Below are positions 46,059 to 54,974 of a stretch of 64,000 nucleotides of DNA, one piece after another. The notes beneath the pieces are model-generated. The model had not been told where the DNA came from, ran no database searches, and was given only the letters and a program-made list of their open reading frames with translations. Location: contig AP018318.1 in assembly GCA_003990705.1 (NCBI GenBank), positions 1,987,501 to 2,051,500 on the forward strand. Direction: 5' to 3'. How positions within the stretch are numbered: position 1 is the first letter of the stretch; each line of letters begins with the position of its first letter. Source of the DNA: Nostoc sp. HK-01 (GTDB taxonomy: Bacteria; Cyanobacteriota; Cyanobacteriia; Cyanobacteriales; Nostocaceae). A program made the translations under genes and the position numbers.

Positions 46059-46631
46059 TTAACTTGCATTGCAGAGTTCTTGAATGACTCGTGAAAATTC
46101 CTCAGTCAGAAAGTCTGAACCAGTTGCAAGATAAACTTGCTCTAACTGTTGATAAAACCAGATAGTTCCTTCCTTGCCAGTTTTAAACTCTTGCCAAACG
46201 CTGCTACCATGTTGGCGTAAGTCTGCTAATAATGACCTGACATTATGTAGTTTATCGGCTAAAGATACTAACCTAATTGAAGGTGAAGCAAAACGCAGAT
46301 TGTCTAAATACTTTTGTTTCCGTTCTTCCCAAGGTGGTTTAGGGTGTGTATCAGATTCAGTGCAACCATCAACAATTGCAACGATTGTCTCACCGAAACG
46401 CAGACGGATGTCTTCACGAGTAGATTTTCCACCTTGGTCTTCAATACTATCATGTAGTAAAGCGGCGATCGCCTCTGCTTCTGTTCCGCCTGCTTCTAAA
46501 ACCAGTGCTGCAACACTGAGTAAATGACTAATATAAGGAACACCGCTAATTTTGCGAGTTTGATGCCGATGAAGATGAGTTGCGTAAACTAACGCTGATT
46601 CAAAATTGGCTGTTAATTGTACTGTATTCAT
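46059..46631 (-). CDS. HD-domain hydrolase, (p)ppGpp hydrolase/MESH1-like
   Basis: A 190-residue HD_4 protein. It has the RSH-type hydrolase pattern: ATHLHRHQTRKISGVPYISH (H and R/K contacts), the HD pair in AALLHDSIEDQGG, and KLHNVRSLLADLR. The size suggests a stand-alone hydrolase like MESH1 or small alarmone hydrolase rather than full RelA/SpoT. Substrate may be (p)ppGpp or another nucleotide phosphate. No synthetase neighbour is present. Starts 10 bases from an unassigned plus-strand region. Confidence 0.85.
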   Translation of the reverse strand: MNTVQLTANFESALVYATHLHRHQTRKISGVPYISHLLSVAALVLEAGGTEAEAIAALLHDSIEDQGGKSTREDIRLRFGETIVAIVDGCTESDTHPKPPWEERKQKYLDNLRFASPSIRLVSLADKLHNVRSLLADLRQHGSSVWQEFKTGKEGTIWFYQQLEQVYLATGSDFLTEEFSRVIQELCNAS

Positions 46632-46848
46632 AATTCATCTTGAAGATAAAGCTGAAATTCTTGAGCAACATCAGCCGCAATACTTTGTCTAAGTTCATAA
46701 GGAAATTTTCATTTTATCAGTCTGTAGTTGAGCGAATGTTTGTAAATATTCTAATTACAACTAAAAGGATATACTCTCACTGTGTAGGCAGGGAGCAAGG
46801 AGCAGGGAAAAAAATATGCTCTCTCAAAAATTTAGATATTTTATTTTC

Positions 46849-47059
46849 TGCAAGTGTTAATTTACGCTGCGCTGTACTAGTTGTTTAATCAGCAATGTTA
46901 TAACGTCGCCTTGCATTGTGAATGTACCAAGTTACATTGTTAATGAGTCGCCTTGCATTGTGAATGTACCCAGTTACATTGTTAATGTGTTGCCTCGCAT
47001 TGTGAATGTATTAAGTCACGTTGTGAATGTGTTGTCTCACATTGTTAATGCACCGAGCC
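46849..47059 (+). repeat. Direct repeat A: leader plus seven 21-bp units
   Basis: A leader of about 64 bp (contains ttacgctgcgctgtactag and aatcagcaatgttata) is followed from 46913 by seven tandem 21-bp units with core ATTGTGAATGTAC or ATTGTTAATG. A second copy of leader and units lies at 50231-50399 in the same orientation, on the other side of the NACHT gene. The array is open in one frame, encoding IVNV-type heptapeptides without a start codon. The preceding 46640-46848 holds no credible gene. Confidence 0.85.
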
Positions 47060-47115
47060 TACTTTGATGATGTTGGGTTCCGCTACTGCTCCACCCAACC
47101 TACTCTTGATGCAGT

Positions 47116-49947
47116 TTATTCATTAGAGTTTGAATCATCATCATCGAAGTCTGTGATGTCTTCATCCTCAAAGTTTGCTGGTAAGAGTTTCGGCCATTCC
47201 ACAATCGCCCGTTGAAGATTCGCCCGTTGAAGATTCGCCCCTTCAAGATTCGCCCCTGCAAGATTCACCTCTGCAAGATTCGCCCTTGCAAGATTCGCCC
47301 CTGCAAGATTCGCCCATCGAAGATCCGCCGTTTCAAGATCCGCCCCTTCAAGATTCACCTCTCGAATATCTGCCCATCGAAGATCCGCCAATCCAAGCTC
47401 CGCCCCTTCAAGATTCACCTCTCGAAGATGCGCCAATCGAAGATCCGCCCGTATAAGATTCGCCTCTCGGAAATTCGCCCTTTCAAGATTCGCACTATGA
47501 AAATCTTTTGTCATTAAAATACAGTTTTGTAAATTTAAAAAACTGAGACAATCTAAGCACAATACATCAGCCCTCCAACTAACTCTTTGCCCATGTAAAC
47601 GAGAAATCCAAGCCCCAAAAGTATTAGAGGCTTTTGGTTTTTCAGATGCTTCAGAAGTTTCAAGATCAGGCCATTCAATCTTGGAAATCCTTTGCGTCAC
47701 CCTAGCGCAAGCATTTAAAACAACTAATAATGCTTCTTCTGCGTTACGTGCTTGTTGATTGGCTTGATGAAAGCTTTTGATTTCCGGCAAAAGTTCCATT
47801 GGCATTCCGTGACGCAACATAAAACCAATTAAATGGCATAACATCTCTTGCCATTTGCCAACATCAACTTTATCTTTATCTTGCTGTAAACGAATTTCAT
47901 TGATCACGAACTGAAAAAGGTAATTATCCATAGCAGTTGAACCGCATAGTTCTGCCCACTGCTTTAAAGCATCTTTTTCACTCCAGGTTATATATGAATT
48001 CTTTTTACTCAGTTCTTGCATTTCATACAGGCGTTTTACTTCCCAGACTATACGCCTTGCAGTTAGATATTCACCAAAGCTTTTATGCGTAAATTCAAAA
48101 GTTTCTTCGTCTTGTTTATACCCACTTTTACGGAAATAAAAAGCAGTTAACAGACGAGTTATACCTGCTTTGCTATCTGAAACTTTGAAAACATCTAAAA
48201 CACGTTTGAGAATCTCCTGTTCACAAAGACTTTCGATTTTTTTAACTGTTGTGGTGCGTCCATCACCTCCATGCCAAGCAGCAATAGCAATACCTTCTAG
48301 GATTCTGATAAAATCTTCCTCCTCAACACCTCTAATATGCGGATTATCATCAGCCCAAACTCGCCGATAAACTCGCGTTAATAAAGATGCGTAAATATCA
48401 TTGAGGTTACTATTTTCAGAGAGGAATGACTTATTTTGGTCATAGCTTAAAGCAACTAAATAATTTAGCAAAGGTTGAGCAGTAATTTCTCGTAACTGAC
48501 CTTTGTCTAATTCTGTTGGTAAACCATCATATCCGCGATTACTAGCTGAACCGTAAGAACGCCACCACAAATGTCGTTGGTCTTTATCTAACAATTTTTT
48601 TTCATCAACGTAATCAGTTTTTTGTTTCTCCTCTATTAAATAAGGCAGAATATACAAAATTTGTTTTTCTTTGCGAAACTCACTGCTGTTATTTTGTACT
48701 ACTAATTCTCGACCACTAATTAAAACTTGCAAATGAGTCTGGCTGGTGTTTGCTCTATTTACTTCTCCTCTAACTTCGCTCACAAATTTTTGAGCAACAT
48801 CAGCACCTAGTTTTCCTTGCATTGATAGTTCATCTAAGCCATCAAATATAATTAGCAACCTTGGCACAAAATTATCTTGCTCTAATGGATTAGATGGCAG
48901 AGGTGTATCTCGTCGCATTGAGTTGATAAATTTGCCAATTTCAGTAACTAAATCACCTTCTGGATTAAACAAGTGTAGAGGAATAAATAAAACGTGAACT
49001 TTTGGTTGATTGGTTTCTTTGTTTAACCAAGTTTTTGCCTGTTTAGCAGCAAATATTTTAGTAAAAGATGATTTACCACTGCCTGGACTACCACTAATAA
49101 CCCGAATGGCATCTTTGGGGTTGGCTTCATCTAGCCAAGTTTGTAGCTCTGTGTCTAAATCAACAACAATTTTTTGAGTTTTTTGTTCTCTTTTTTCATC
49201 GTTACGTTCTTCATAATAAGCACGCAATGATATATAAACCTGCTGCAAGGTAAAAACTTCATCAAACATCCTTTGATTAATTTGGTTTTGCAGCCAAGCA
49301 AAATAACGTCGCCAAGAAAGTTCCCGTTTAGCTTCTCGTTCTACTGCTTTAATAAATGGAGTATCTAGTTCTGCTTGTAAACGAGCATATTTATCAGAAT
49401 TATTTGCCCATTCTTCATGCAGCGCAGAGATAAACTGAATTGGTAAACGTTGACTGATAGCTTCTGCTTGTGCTTGGTTGAGATTTAAACTTTGTAACCA
49501 CTCAGCAAAAGGAGTTTTAATAGCTGCAATAATAGATAAGTCTTGGGGATTTTCAAAAAAGTCTTGGTAAATAGTAATTTCTTCTTGGTCGAGTTTTTCT
49601 AAAGACTGGCTGAGGCGATGTTCTGAAATTATTTTTAAATCATCAAGGTTGACTTCTCGATGTTTGTTAGCTTGTTGGATTAAATCTTGATTATCTTCTA
49701 CTAAACTAGCCATTGCTTTGATGAGCGACTGAAAAATCAGCACCCAAGCAAGTTCTCCTGGTTCTTTAGCTAACCCAACTGCTGCACCAATATCGACAAT
49801 ATTTTCTGGTAAGTTTCCCCAATTAGTAGTAACCGCGTTTGCTCCTACTTTAATGATTCCTGTAAAGAAACTCCGCCAATCGACATTAATATCTTTGTTT
49901 AAAATACCGATAGGCTTGGTAATGAGAATCCCAGGTCTTTTGCTCAT
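47116..49947 (-). CDS. NACHT NTPase with pentapeptide-repeat C terminus (STAND protein)
   Basis: A 943-residue signalling NTPase. Residues about 1-250 are a helical N-terminal region, not recognised, with KPIGILNKDINVDWRSFF near the start. The NACHT domain (about 285-500) has Walker A SGSPGSGKSSFTK and Walker B LLIIFDGLDELS. Helical ARM-like regions follow to about 810. The C terminus (about 820-925) is pentapeptide repeats of A(D/N)LxX type (ANLERANFREANLIRADL), forming a right-handed beta helix. An acidic tail ends DFDDDDSNSNE. Such proteins resemble NLR/STAND immune NTPases, and bacterial NACHT proteins include phage-defence members, so defence is a plausible but unproven role. It is bracketed by related direct repeats. 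Confidence 0.85.
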   Translation of the reverse strand: MSKRPGILITKPIGILNKDINVDWRSFFTGIIKVGANAVTTNWGNLPENIVDIGAAVGLAKEPGELAWVLIFQSLIKAMASLVEDNQDLIQQANKHREVNLDDLKIISEHRLSQSLEKLDQEEITIYQDFFENPQDLSIIAAIKTPFAEWLQSLNLNQAQAEAISQRLPIQFISALHEEWANNSDKYARLQAELDTPFIKAVEREAKRELSWRRYFAWLQNQINQRMFDEVFTLQQVYISLRAYYEERNDEKREQKTQKIVVDLDTELQTWLDEANPKDAIRVISGSPGSGKSSFTKIFAAKQAKTWLNKETNQPKVHVLFIPLHLFNPEGDLVTEIGKFINSMRRDTPLPSNPLEQDNFVPRLLIIFDGLDELSMQGKLGADVAQKFVSEVRGEVNRANTSQTHLQVLISGRELVVQNNSSEFRKEKQILYILPYLIEEKQKTDYVDEKKLLDKDQRHLWWRSYGSASNRGYDGLPTELDKGQLREITAQPLLNYLVALSYDQNKSFLSENSNLNDIYASLLTRVYRRVWADDNPHIRGVEEEDFIRILEGIAIAAWHGGDGRTTTVKKIESLCEQEILKRVLDVFKVSDSKAGITRLLTAFYFRKSGYKQDEETFEFTHKSFGEYLTARRIVWEVKRLYEMQELSKKNSYITWSEKDALKQWAELCGSTAMDNYLFQFVINEIRLQQDKDKVDVGKWQEMLCHLIGFMLRHGMPMELLPEIKSFHQANQQARNAEEALLVVLNACARVTQRISKIEWPDLETSEASEKPKASNTFGAWISRLHGQRVSWRADVLCLDCLSFLNLQNCILMTKDFHSANLERANFREANLIRADLRLAHLREVNLEGAELGLADLRWADIREVNLEGADLETADLRWANLAGANLARANLAEVNLAGANLEGANLQRANLQRAIVEWPKLLPANFEDEDITDFDDDDSNSNE

Positions 49948-50230
49948 AGGTGTTGGGTAGTGCTGCTAGAGACATTTAATTTGTAAGTAATTAGACAAAA
50001 ATATTTACAGTCATTGCGAGCGTAGCGAAACAATCTCACCTTTTGCGATCGCTACCCTTTAGGAAGCAGCATTGCGTCTACGTTCTGCTTTGCTCCATTT
50101 GCAATGACATTGTGTAATTAATTGTGTCTCACTACTTATATATACACAACATTAGTACAACAAGGCAAAAGTAAAAAGTTAAAAGGAAAAAGAAAGAATA
50201 GTCATACCACAAGCCTTTTAGCAACTCCCC

Positions 50231-50399
50231 TGCAAATGTCAATTTACGCTGCGCTGTGCTAGTGGTTTAATCAGCAATGTTATAATATCGCCTCACATTG
50301 TTAATGTACCCAGTCACATTGTGAATGCGTCGCTTCGGATTGTTAATGTACTCAATCACATTCTTAATGGGTTGCTTTACATTGTTAATGCACTGGGCT
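50231..50399 (+). repeat. Direct repeat B: leader plus five 21-bp units
   Basis: The same leader as at 46849 (about 57 of 64 positions identical by eye) followed from 50295 by five 21-bp units, for example ACATTGTTAATGTACCCAGTC. Same orientation as copy A. Between it and the NACHT gene (49948-50230) is a cattgcgagcgtagcg repeat and no gene. Confidence 0.85.
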
Positions 50400-50444
50400 T
50401 ACTTATTAATTCATCATGATAAGTCTTTCAGAGAACAGGATATA

Positions 50445-50609
50445 AGAGGATGTTTTAAAAGTCCTATTGTTGGTAGCCAAACATTTTAGATCCCCCTAAA
50501 TCCCCCTTAAAAAAGGGGGACTTTGAAGCATTTCCCCCCTTTTTAAGGGGGGTTAGGGGGGATCAAGAAGTGCTAATAATCATAACCAACCACTTTTCAA
50601 ACACCCTCT
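50445..50609. mobile_element. MITE-like element, copy 1
   Basis: A 165-bp non-coding element with terminal inverted repeats AGAGGATGTTTTAAAAGT and AGAGGGTGTTTGAAAAGT (16 of 18 match). The interior is an inverted pair of gatccccctaaatccccctt and the complementary aaggggggttaggggggatc. A second copy lies 132 bases downstream. No unambiguous target duplication was found. Confidence 0.75.
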
Positions 50610-50741
50610 AAAGCAATAAGGTTTATTTAAGTCTTAAACTATTGGTTAAAGTCAATTTTTTTAACGAACCGCAAAGAGCGCAAAGAGCGCGAAGAGAAAG
50701 AAGAGATTACTAACTGAACTTGTGTATATAGTAGGGGTATG

Positions 50742-50908
50742 AGAGGATGTTTTAAAAGTCTCTGGTGGTGTATCAAATAATTTTATATCCCCCTAAATCC
50801 CCCTTAAAAAGGGGGACTTTAAGAGGCTCTTAGCCCCCCTTTTTAAGGGGGGTTGGGGGGATCTGTAAGTGCCAATATACACAACCAACCACTTTTCAAA
50901 CAACCTCT
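50742..50908. mobile_element. MITE-like element, copy 2
   Basis: A 167-bp element with the same termini (AGAGGATGTTTTAAAAGT / AGAGGTTGTTTGAAAAGT) and the same interior inverted repeat (tccccctaaatccccctt). Sequence is very similar to copy 1 except in the short central and flanking parts. It lies 96 bases from the phosphodiesterase gene end. Confidence 0.75.
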
Positions 50909-51004
50909 AAGATAGAAAAAGTTTTTTTAGCTACTTGATTGCAACTAAAATGTTGTTTGTTGGGTTTCGCCATCGCTCTACCCAACAAACTTTTTGATAA
51001 CCTG

Positions 51005-53224
51005 TTACCTATCACCTCTTCCCTGAATATTTAAAGCTCGTCCCTGAACTGTGGGAGCTGAGGGAACGTTGAGTAAACTATTGATAGTTGGGGCAATATC
51101 GATATTGCGAATTCTGCCAATGTTACCACGACGCTGAATGTCAGGGCCAGCAGCATAAAAAATAGCGCTGAGACTTGGGATTGTAGGATCATAACCATGC
51201 GCCCCGTAGAAATTTGGTACAGAAAATACAGAGTTATCACTGTCACCCAAACGCGTGACGATGGGGCTTTGTGTACCATCAAAATTGTATCCCTCGCGCA
51301 TGATTGCAAACACATCACCAGTATCTTGACCGACAAATTCGCTTGTACCTAAACCAAATTTTGGATCATTGACATCGCTGGGTAATGGACGAGGGTAAAT
51401 TAAGTCAAAGACTGCTTGTTGTCTTCCCCGCAAGTAATTAGGATTGGTATCTACCAATTCTCGCAACGCTGTGATCAGTTGCTGTTGTAAAGTAATGTAT
51501 TCCGCGCGACTGACAACACCGTTGGGTTCACGTCCTTGCAGATTAATATAAATGTTGGCGGCTGGCCCTGATGTGACAGCGCGGACTTTAGTTAAGTCAA
51601 AGCCGCGATTTCTGAGGTAGTTATTTAAGTTAACTGCTGTATGAAACGGAGCAAAGCCGTGATCAGAAACTACTAAAATATTACTGTTGGGTGTGCCTTG
51701 GCGATTTGTCCCCACTGCGTTGATGATGCGCTGAACGGCATTATTAGCAGCTTGATAACCGGCTTGTACGTAAGTTCTATATCGCGCTACTTTGGCTTTA
51801 TCTTGTCTAGCGCCAATGGATAATGGATTTGTCGGATCACTAGGCTGACGAGAATCAGTTAATAAAAATTGGTGTTCTGAGCCATCTGGTTGTTCAATAT
51901 AAACCATGACTAAATCTGCATTAGGATTTTGCTTAATGGCTCTCAATGCTAATCGTGTTTGATAATCAACAAACAGTTCCACTTGGTCTTCGTAAATCGC
52001 TTCTAGTTCGCTGTCGGGGAAAGTTGTAAATCCTGGACTGAGGCGTTCTGTAATCCGAAAATCAGCTTGGGGAGACCAAAAACCAACATGAGTCAGGATA
52101 TCATCGACACTAGTTTGCACTGCGGGATTGCGGGGAATTGCATTTGCAGAATAACGCGCAATGCGAACAGTGCTTAAATCTGGCGCAAGATTGCTAATGT
52201 AAAACGCTGTACCTGCTTGATTAGAACTGCCTTCGAGATAAAATAAACTAGATTTGCGATCGCTCGCTTTCACATAAGCCGGGCCAGTTGCAGGTAAACT
52301 AAAATTCCCTGTAGGAATACCAATTTGAGCATCAAAAAATACTAATGTGTCATAATTGGTGCGGCGATCGCTAGTTGTATCTAGTGCCGCAACTTGAATA
52401 TCATAATTGACACCACCAACAGTAAACTGATCATTTAAACTTGCTTGTAAAATGGGGCTGTAAGAAATTCTGCCTGCATTATTCAGTTGAGTAACTATTT
52501 GACTAGAAGCAGAATTAAAGTCCGCAGTAGTTAAACTAAAACCTCTTGCACCTACCCCCGCAAACACCCCAAAGGGAACGGTGTAAGATACAGTTCTCGT
52601 GCTGGCTGGTTGAATAATTGGGCTATTAGTCAAACCGGGAACTCGGACATCAACACCATCTGCGCCGGGAAAGGTAGCCGCCACAACTTGCTTGCCATTG
52701 CGCTGAAGCCCAACCCAAATCGGTTCCGCCGTTGGTTGTACACTGGCACTAGGGCCGATTGTGGAATAACCGCCAATGGGTGCGCCAAAACCACTAATGT
52801 TAGAGGTAAAGGGACTGGCAACTAAATGGAATGTATTAGAGTTAATATCATTGCGGGCAGCAGTGGAACCTGTACCAATAGCTACGTGACAAGCCGCAGT
52901 TAAAGAGGCGCTGCAAGTAATATTTCTTTCAGCATACACACCTTGTCTTTTGAGTAATCCTAATCCTTGGCGGCGATTTAATACACCATCTTTTAAATAC
53001 TGCTCAACAAAATCTGGTGTGGCACCATCGAGGGAAATTAAAATTACTTTGGGGCTGGATGTAGTGGCTACTGGTTGAGTCGCCATAGAATAATGCACAG
53101 TTAAGCTGACGAAAAAAGTCACTAGCACCACAGCAGATAAGCGCAAAAATAACTTATGTCTGAAAGTTTGGCGTAACCACTGCCATGTTTGATTTATGCC
53201 ATAAAATTTTAAATACTTGCTCAC
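51005..53224 (-). CDS. Exported type I phosphodiesterase/nucleotide pyrophosphatase-like protein
   Basis: A 739-residue alkaline-phosphatase superfamily enzyme. A single N-terminal hydrophobic segment (LRLSAVVLVTFFVSLTVHYS) serves as signal or anchor. The metal and nucleophile sites are visible: Asp in VILISLDGATPDFVEQYL, the nucleophile Thr in SASLTAACHVAIG, Asp/His in LVMVYIEQPDGSEHQ, and ILVVSDHGFAPFHT with Asp-His. Near the C terminus GAHGYDPTIPSLSAIFYAAG supplies the last metal His. Likely periplasmic hydrolysis of phosphodiesters or nucleotides, perhaps phosphorus scavenging. Upstream 284 bases hold no gene. Confidence 0.88.
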   Translation of the reverse strand: MSKYLKFYGINQTWQWLRQTFRHKLFLRLSAVVLVTFFVSLTVHYSMATQPVATTSSPKVILISLDGATPDFVEQYLKDGVLNRRQGLGLLKRQGVYAERNITCSASLTAACHVAIGTGSTAARNDINSNTFHLVASPFTSNISGFGAPIGGYSTIGPSASVQPTAEPIWVGLQRNGKQVVAATFPGADGVDVRVPGLTNSPIIQPASTRTVSYTVPFGVFAGVGARGFSLTTADFNSASSQIVTQLNNAGRISYSPILQASLNDQFTVGGVNYDIQVAALDTTSDRRTNYDTLVFFDAQIGIPTGNFSLPATGPAYVKASDRKSSLFYLEGSSNQAGTAFYISNLAPDLSTVRIARYSANAIPRNPAVQTSVDDILTHVGFWSPQADFRITERLSPGFTTFPDSELEAIYEDQVELFVDYQTRLALRAIKQNPNADLVMVYIEQPDGSEHQFLLTDSRQPSDPTNPLSIGARQDKAKVARYRTYVQAGYQAANNAVQRIINAVGTNRQGTPNSNILVVSDHGFAPFHTAVNLNNYLRNRGFDLTKVRAVTSGPAANIYINLQGREPNGVVSRAEYITLQQQLITALRELVDTNPNYLRGRQQAVFDLIYPRPLPSDVNDPKFGLGTSEFVGQDTGDVFAIMREGYNFDGTQSPIVTRLGDSDNSVFSVPNFYGAHGYDPTIPSLSAIFYAAGPDIQRRGNIGRIRNIDIAPTINSLLNVPSAPTVQGRALNIQGRGDR

Positions 53225-53508
53225 TTGTCCTCCGTTAGTCTCCGACCGTCATTTGCATAGGATGATTGCAGATCAAATTTATTGACGGTACGTTAACGAA
53301 AGACTATGAAAATCTTAAGTTGAGCATTCTCATCTGTGGGAAATGCAAATTGCATATTTCCCTCTGCCTTCTTTATGAGCAGTTTTGCGCCGGAAACGAT
53401 GAGGACTTACCCACAAAAATTGTCTGTAAAGACTGGTATAGGGGTGTCAGGGTTTTGAATGAATAGCCGTAACACACCCTATTTAATATTTGCTTGATCA
53501 ATAGGCTC

Positions 53509-54753
53509 TTAATTAGCTTGACTAATCGTAGAACCAGAAAAACTACGTTTGAGCATAAACACAGCTAACACAATTCCTAAAATTGCTAGTGCTGTAGTTG
53601 GGTAGAAGAAAACTGTATAACTGCCAAAAATATCTCGAATTCTGCCAGCTAATAAAGTTCCACCTAAAGCACCTGCGCCGTAAGCTGTGAAAACTAGACC
53701 ATAATTTTTGGCATAATCGGCGGCGGAGAACAAAATCAAGGTGGTAGTAGGAGCGATCGCTAACCAGCCACCAAAAGAAAAATAAAATAGGGCAAATGCT
53801 ACTAAATAAGTAGCTACAGTTCCTTGGCCTGCTTTGAGCATCATCAGCGATGCAATTAATACTAAAGTAAAAGAAACAATTGCAGCTAACTTCGGGCTGA
53901 AACGGTCAGTAAACCAACCAAAAAACAACCTACCTAAAGCATTAAATACTGCAAATAAAGAAACTGTACTTGCGGCTGTGGTTGCATCTAGTTTAATTAT
54001 TTCTTGGGCTAACGGGCTAGAAATACCAATTGCTGCCAATCCTGAGAATGTACCGATGGTATAGCATAGCCACAAACCGTAAAATGCTGGTGTTTGCAAT
54101 ATTGTCTCGGAATTGGTGAGTGATGTACTTCCCGAAACTGCAACATTGGGATTCCAACCGGCTGGTTTCCAATCTGGAGGGGGTGTTTTTAAGACAGTGG
54201 CGATCGCTAAAATAATCAGTGTAAACGTTATACCTAAAATCACAAAAGTTTGCCGCACTCCATAGCTATCAATCAGTGATTTCGCCAAAGGTGCGGTAAT
54301 TAACGGCGACAACCCAAAACCAATCACAGTTAAACCAACTGCAAGACCTTTTTTATCAGGAAACCACTTAGCGATCACGGCTAACGGTACACCATACACT
54401 ATACCTACACCCGCACCTGCGATCGCACCGTAGGTAAAAGTCAGCAGTTGTAAATTGCCATCTAGACTAGACAAAATATAACCAAGTCCCATAATTACAC
54501 CACCAACTGCGGTAATCATCCGAGAACCGAAGCGATTGATGTAAAAGCCAGTAATTGGCATCAATATGGCAAACATGATGAGCAAAACCGTAAATGGCAA
54601 CAAACTTTCTGTTGCATTAATATTCAGTAATTTCTCTAGAGGTTTTCTAAAAATACTCCATGAATAAACAGTGCCAAGGCAGAGTAAAACTGTTGCACCC
54701 AGAGGGATCAGCAACCATCTGCCCTTTTCTACTGGCATACCAAAAAGCTGCAT
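53509..54753 (-). CDS. MFS transporter, OxlT-like (oxalate/formate antiporter family)
   Basis: A 414-residue, 12-helix major facilitator. The motifs fit the OxlT/OFA group: LGTVYSWSIFRKPLEKLLNI at the first helix, GFYINRFGSRMITAVGGVIM in loop 2-3, YGVPLAVIAKWFPDKKGLAV around helix 4, and FGWFTDRFSPKLAAI in loop 8-9. Members exchange oxalate, formate, lactate or other monocarboxylates. Substrate is unknown here. There are no oxalate-decarboxylation genes nearby. Confidence 0.88.
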   Translation of the reverse strand: MQLFGMPVEKGRWLLIPLGATVLLCLGTVYSWSIFRKPLEKLLNINATESLLPFTVLLIMFAILMPITGFYINRFGSRMITAVGGVIMGLGYILSSLDGNLQLLTFTYGAIAGAGVGIVYGVPLAVIAKWFPDKKGLAVGLTVIGFGLSPLITAPLAKSLIDSYGVRQTFVILGITFTLIILAIATVLKTPPPDWKPAGWNPNVAVSGSTSLTNSETILQTPAFYGLWLCYTIGTFSGLAAIGISSPLAQEIIKLDATTAASTVSLFAVFNALGRLFFGWFTDRFSPKLAAIVSFTLVLIASLMMLKAGQGTVATYLVAFALFYFSFGGWLAIAPTTTLILFSAADYAKNYGLVFTAYGAGALGGTLLAGRIRDIFGSYTVFFYPTTALAILGIVLAVFMLKRSFSGSTISQAN

Positions 54754-54974
54754 ATATTACATCTATCCTGTGAAATTATTTTTTCAACAGTATCTCACCT
54801 TTTGGGCTGGAAAATAATTTGCAACAATGCTTTTCCTACAATCTCCTGGTCTTTCTTTTGACTTTTGCCTTTTTTTACCAGCCTGTGTTTAAAAAAACCT
54901 AAAAATCTGAAGATAGATAAAACTAACAGCTAAATTTGTTACAGTTACGTAAAAATTACAGTTGAGTAGTTTGA

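Noticed and set aside
46640-46888. 82-codon plus-strand ORF before direct repeat A
   Set aside because: Composition looks like translated intergenic repeat (gcagggagcaaggagcaggg) with no motif or ribosome-binding site.
47175-47517. Plus-strand ORFs rich in SPLQD or KIRPFKI repeats
   Set aside because: They are the reverse complement of the pentapeptide-repeat coding region, and the periodicity comes from the 15-bp units of the minus-strand gene.
46913-50399. CRISPR array interpretation of the 21-bp tandem units
   Set aside because: Units are directly contiguous with no unique spacers, and no cas genes are in the window.
53266-53466. 66-codon plus-strand ORF between the phosphodiesterase and MFS genes
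   Set aside because: No Shine-Dalgarno site or recognisable motif, and short enough to be chance.
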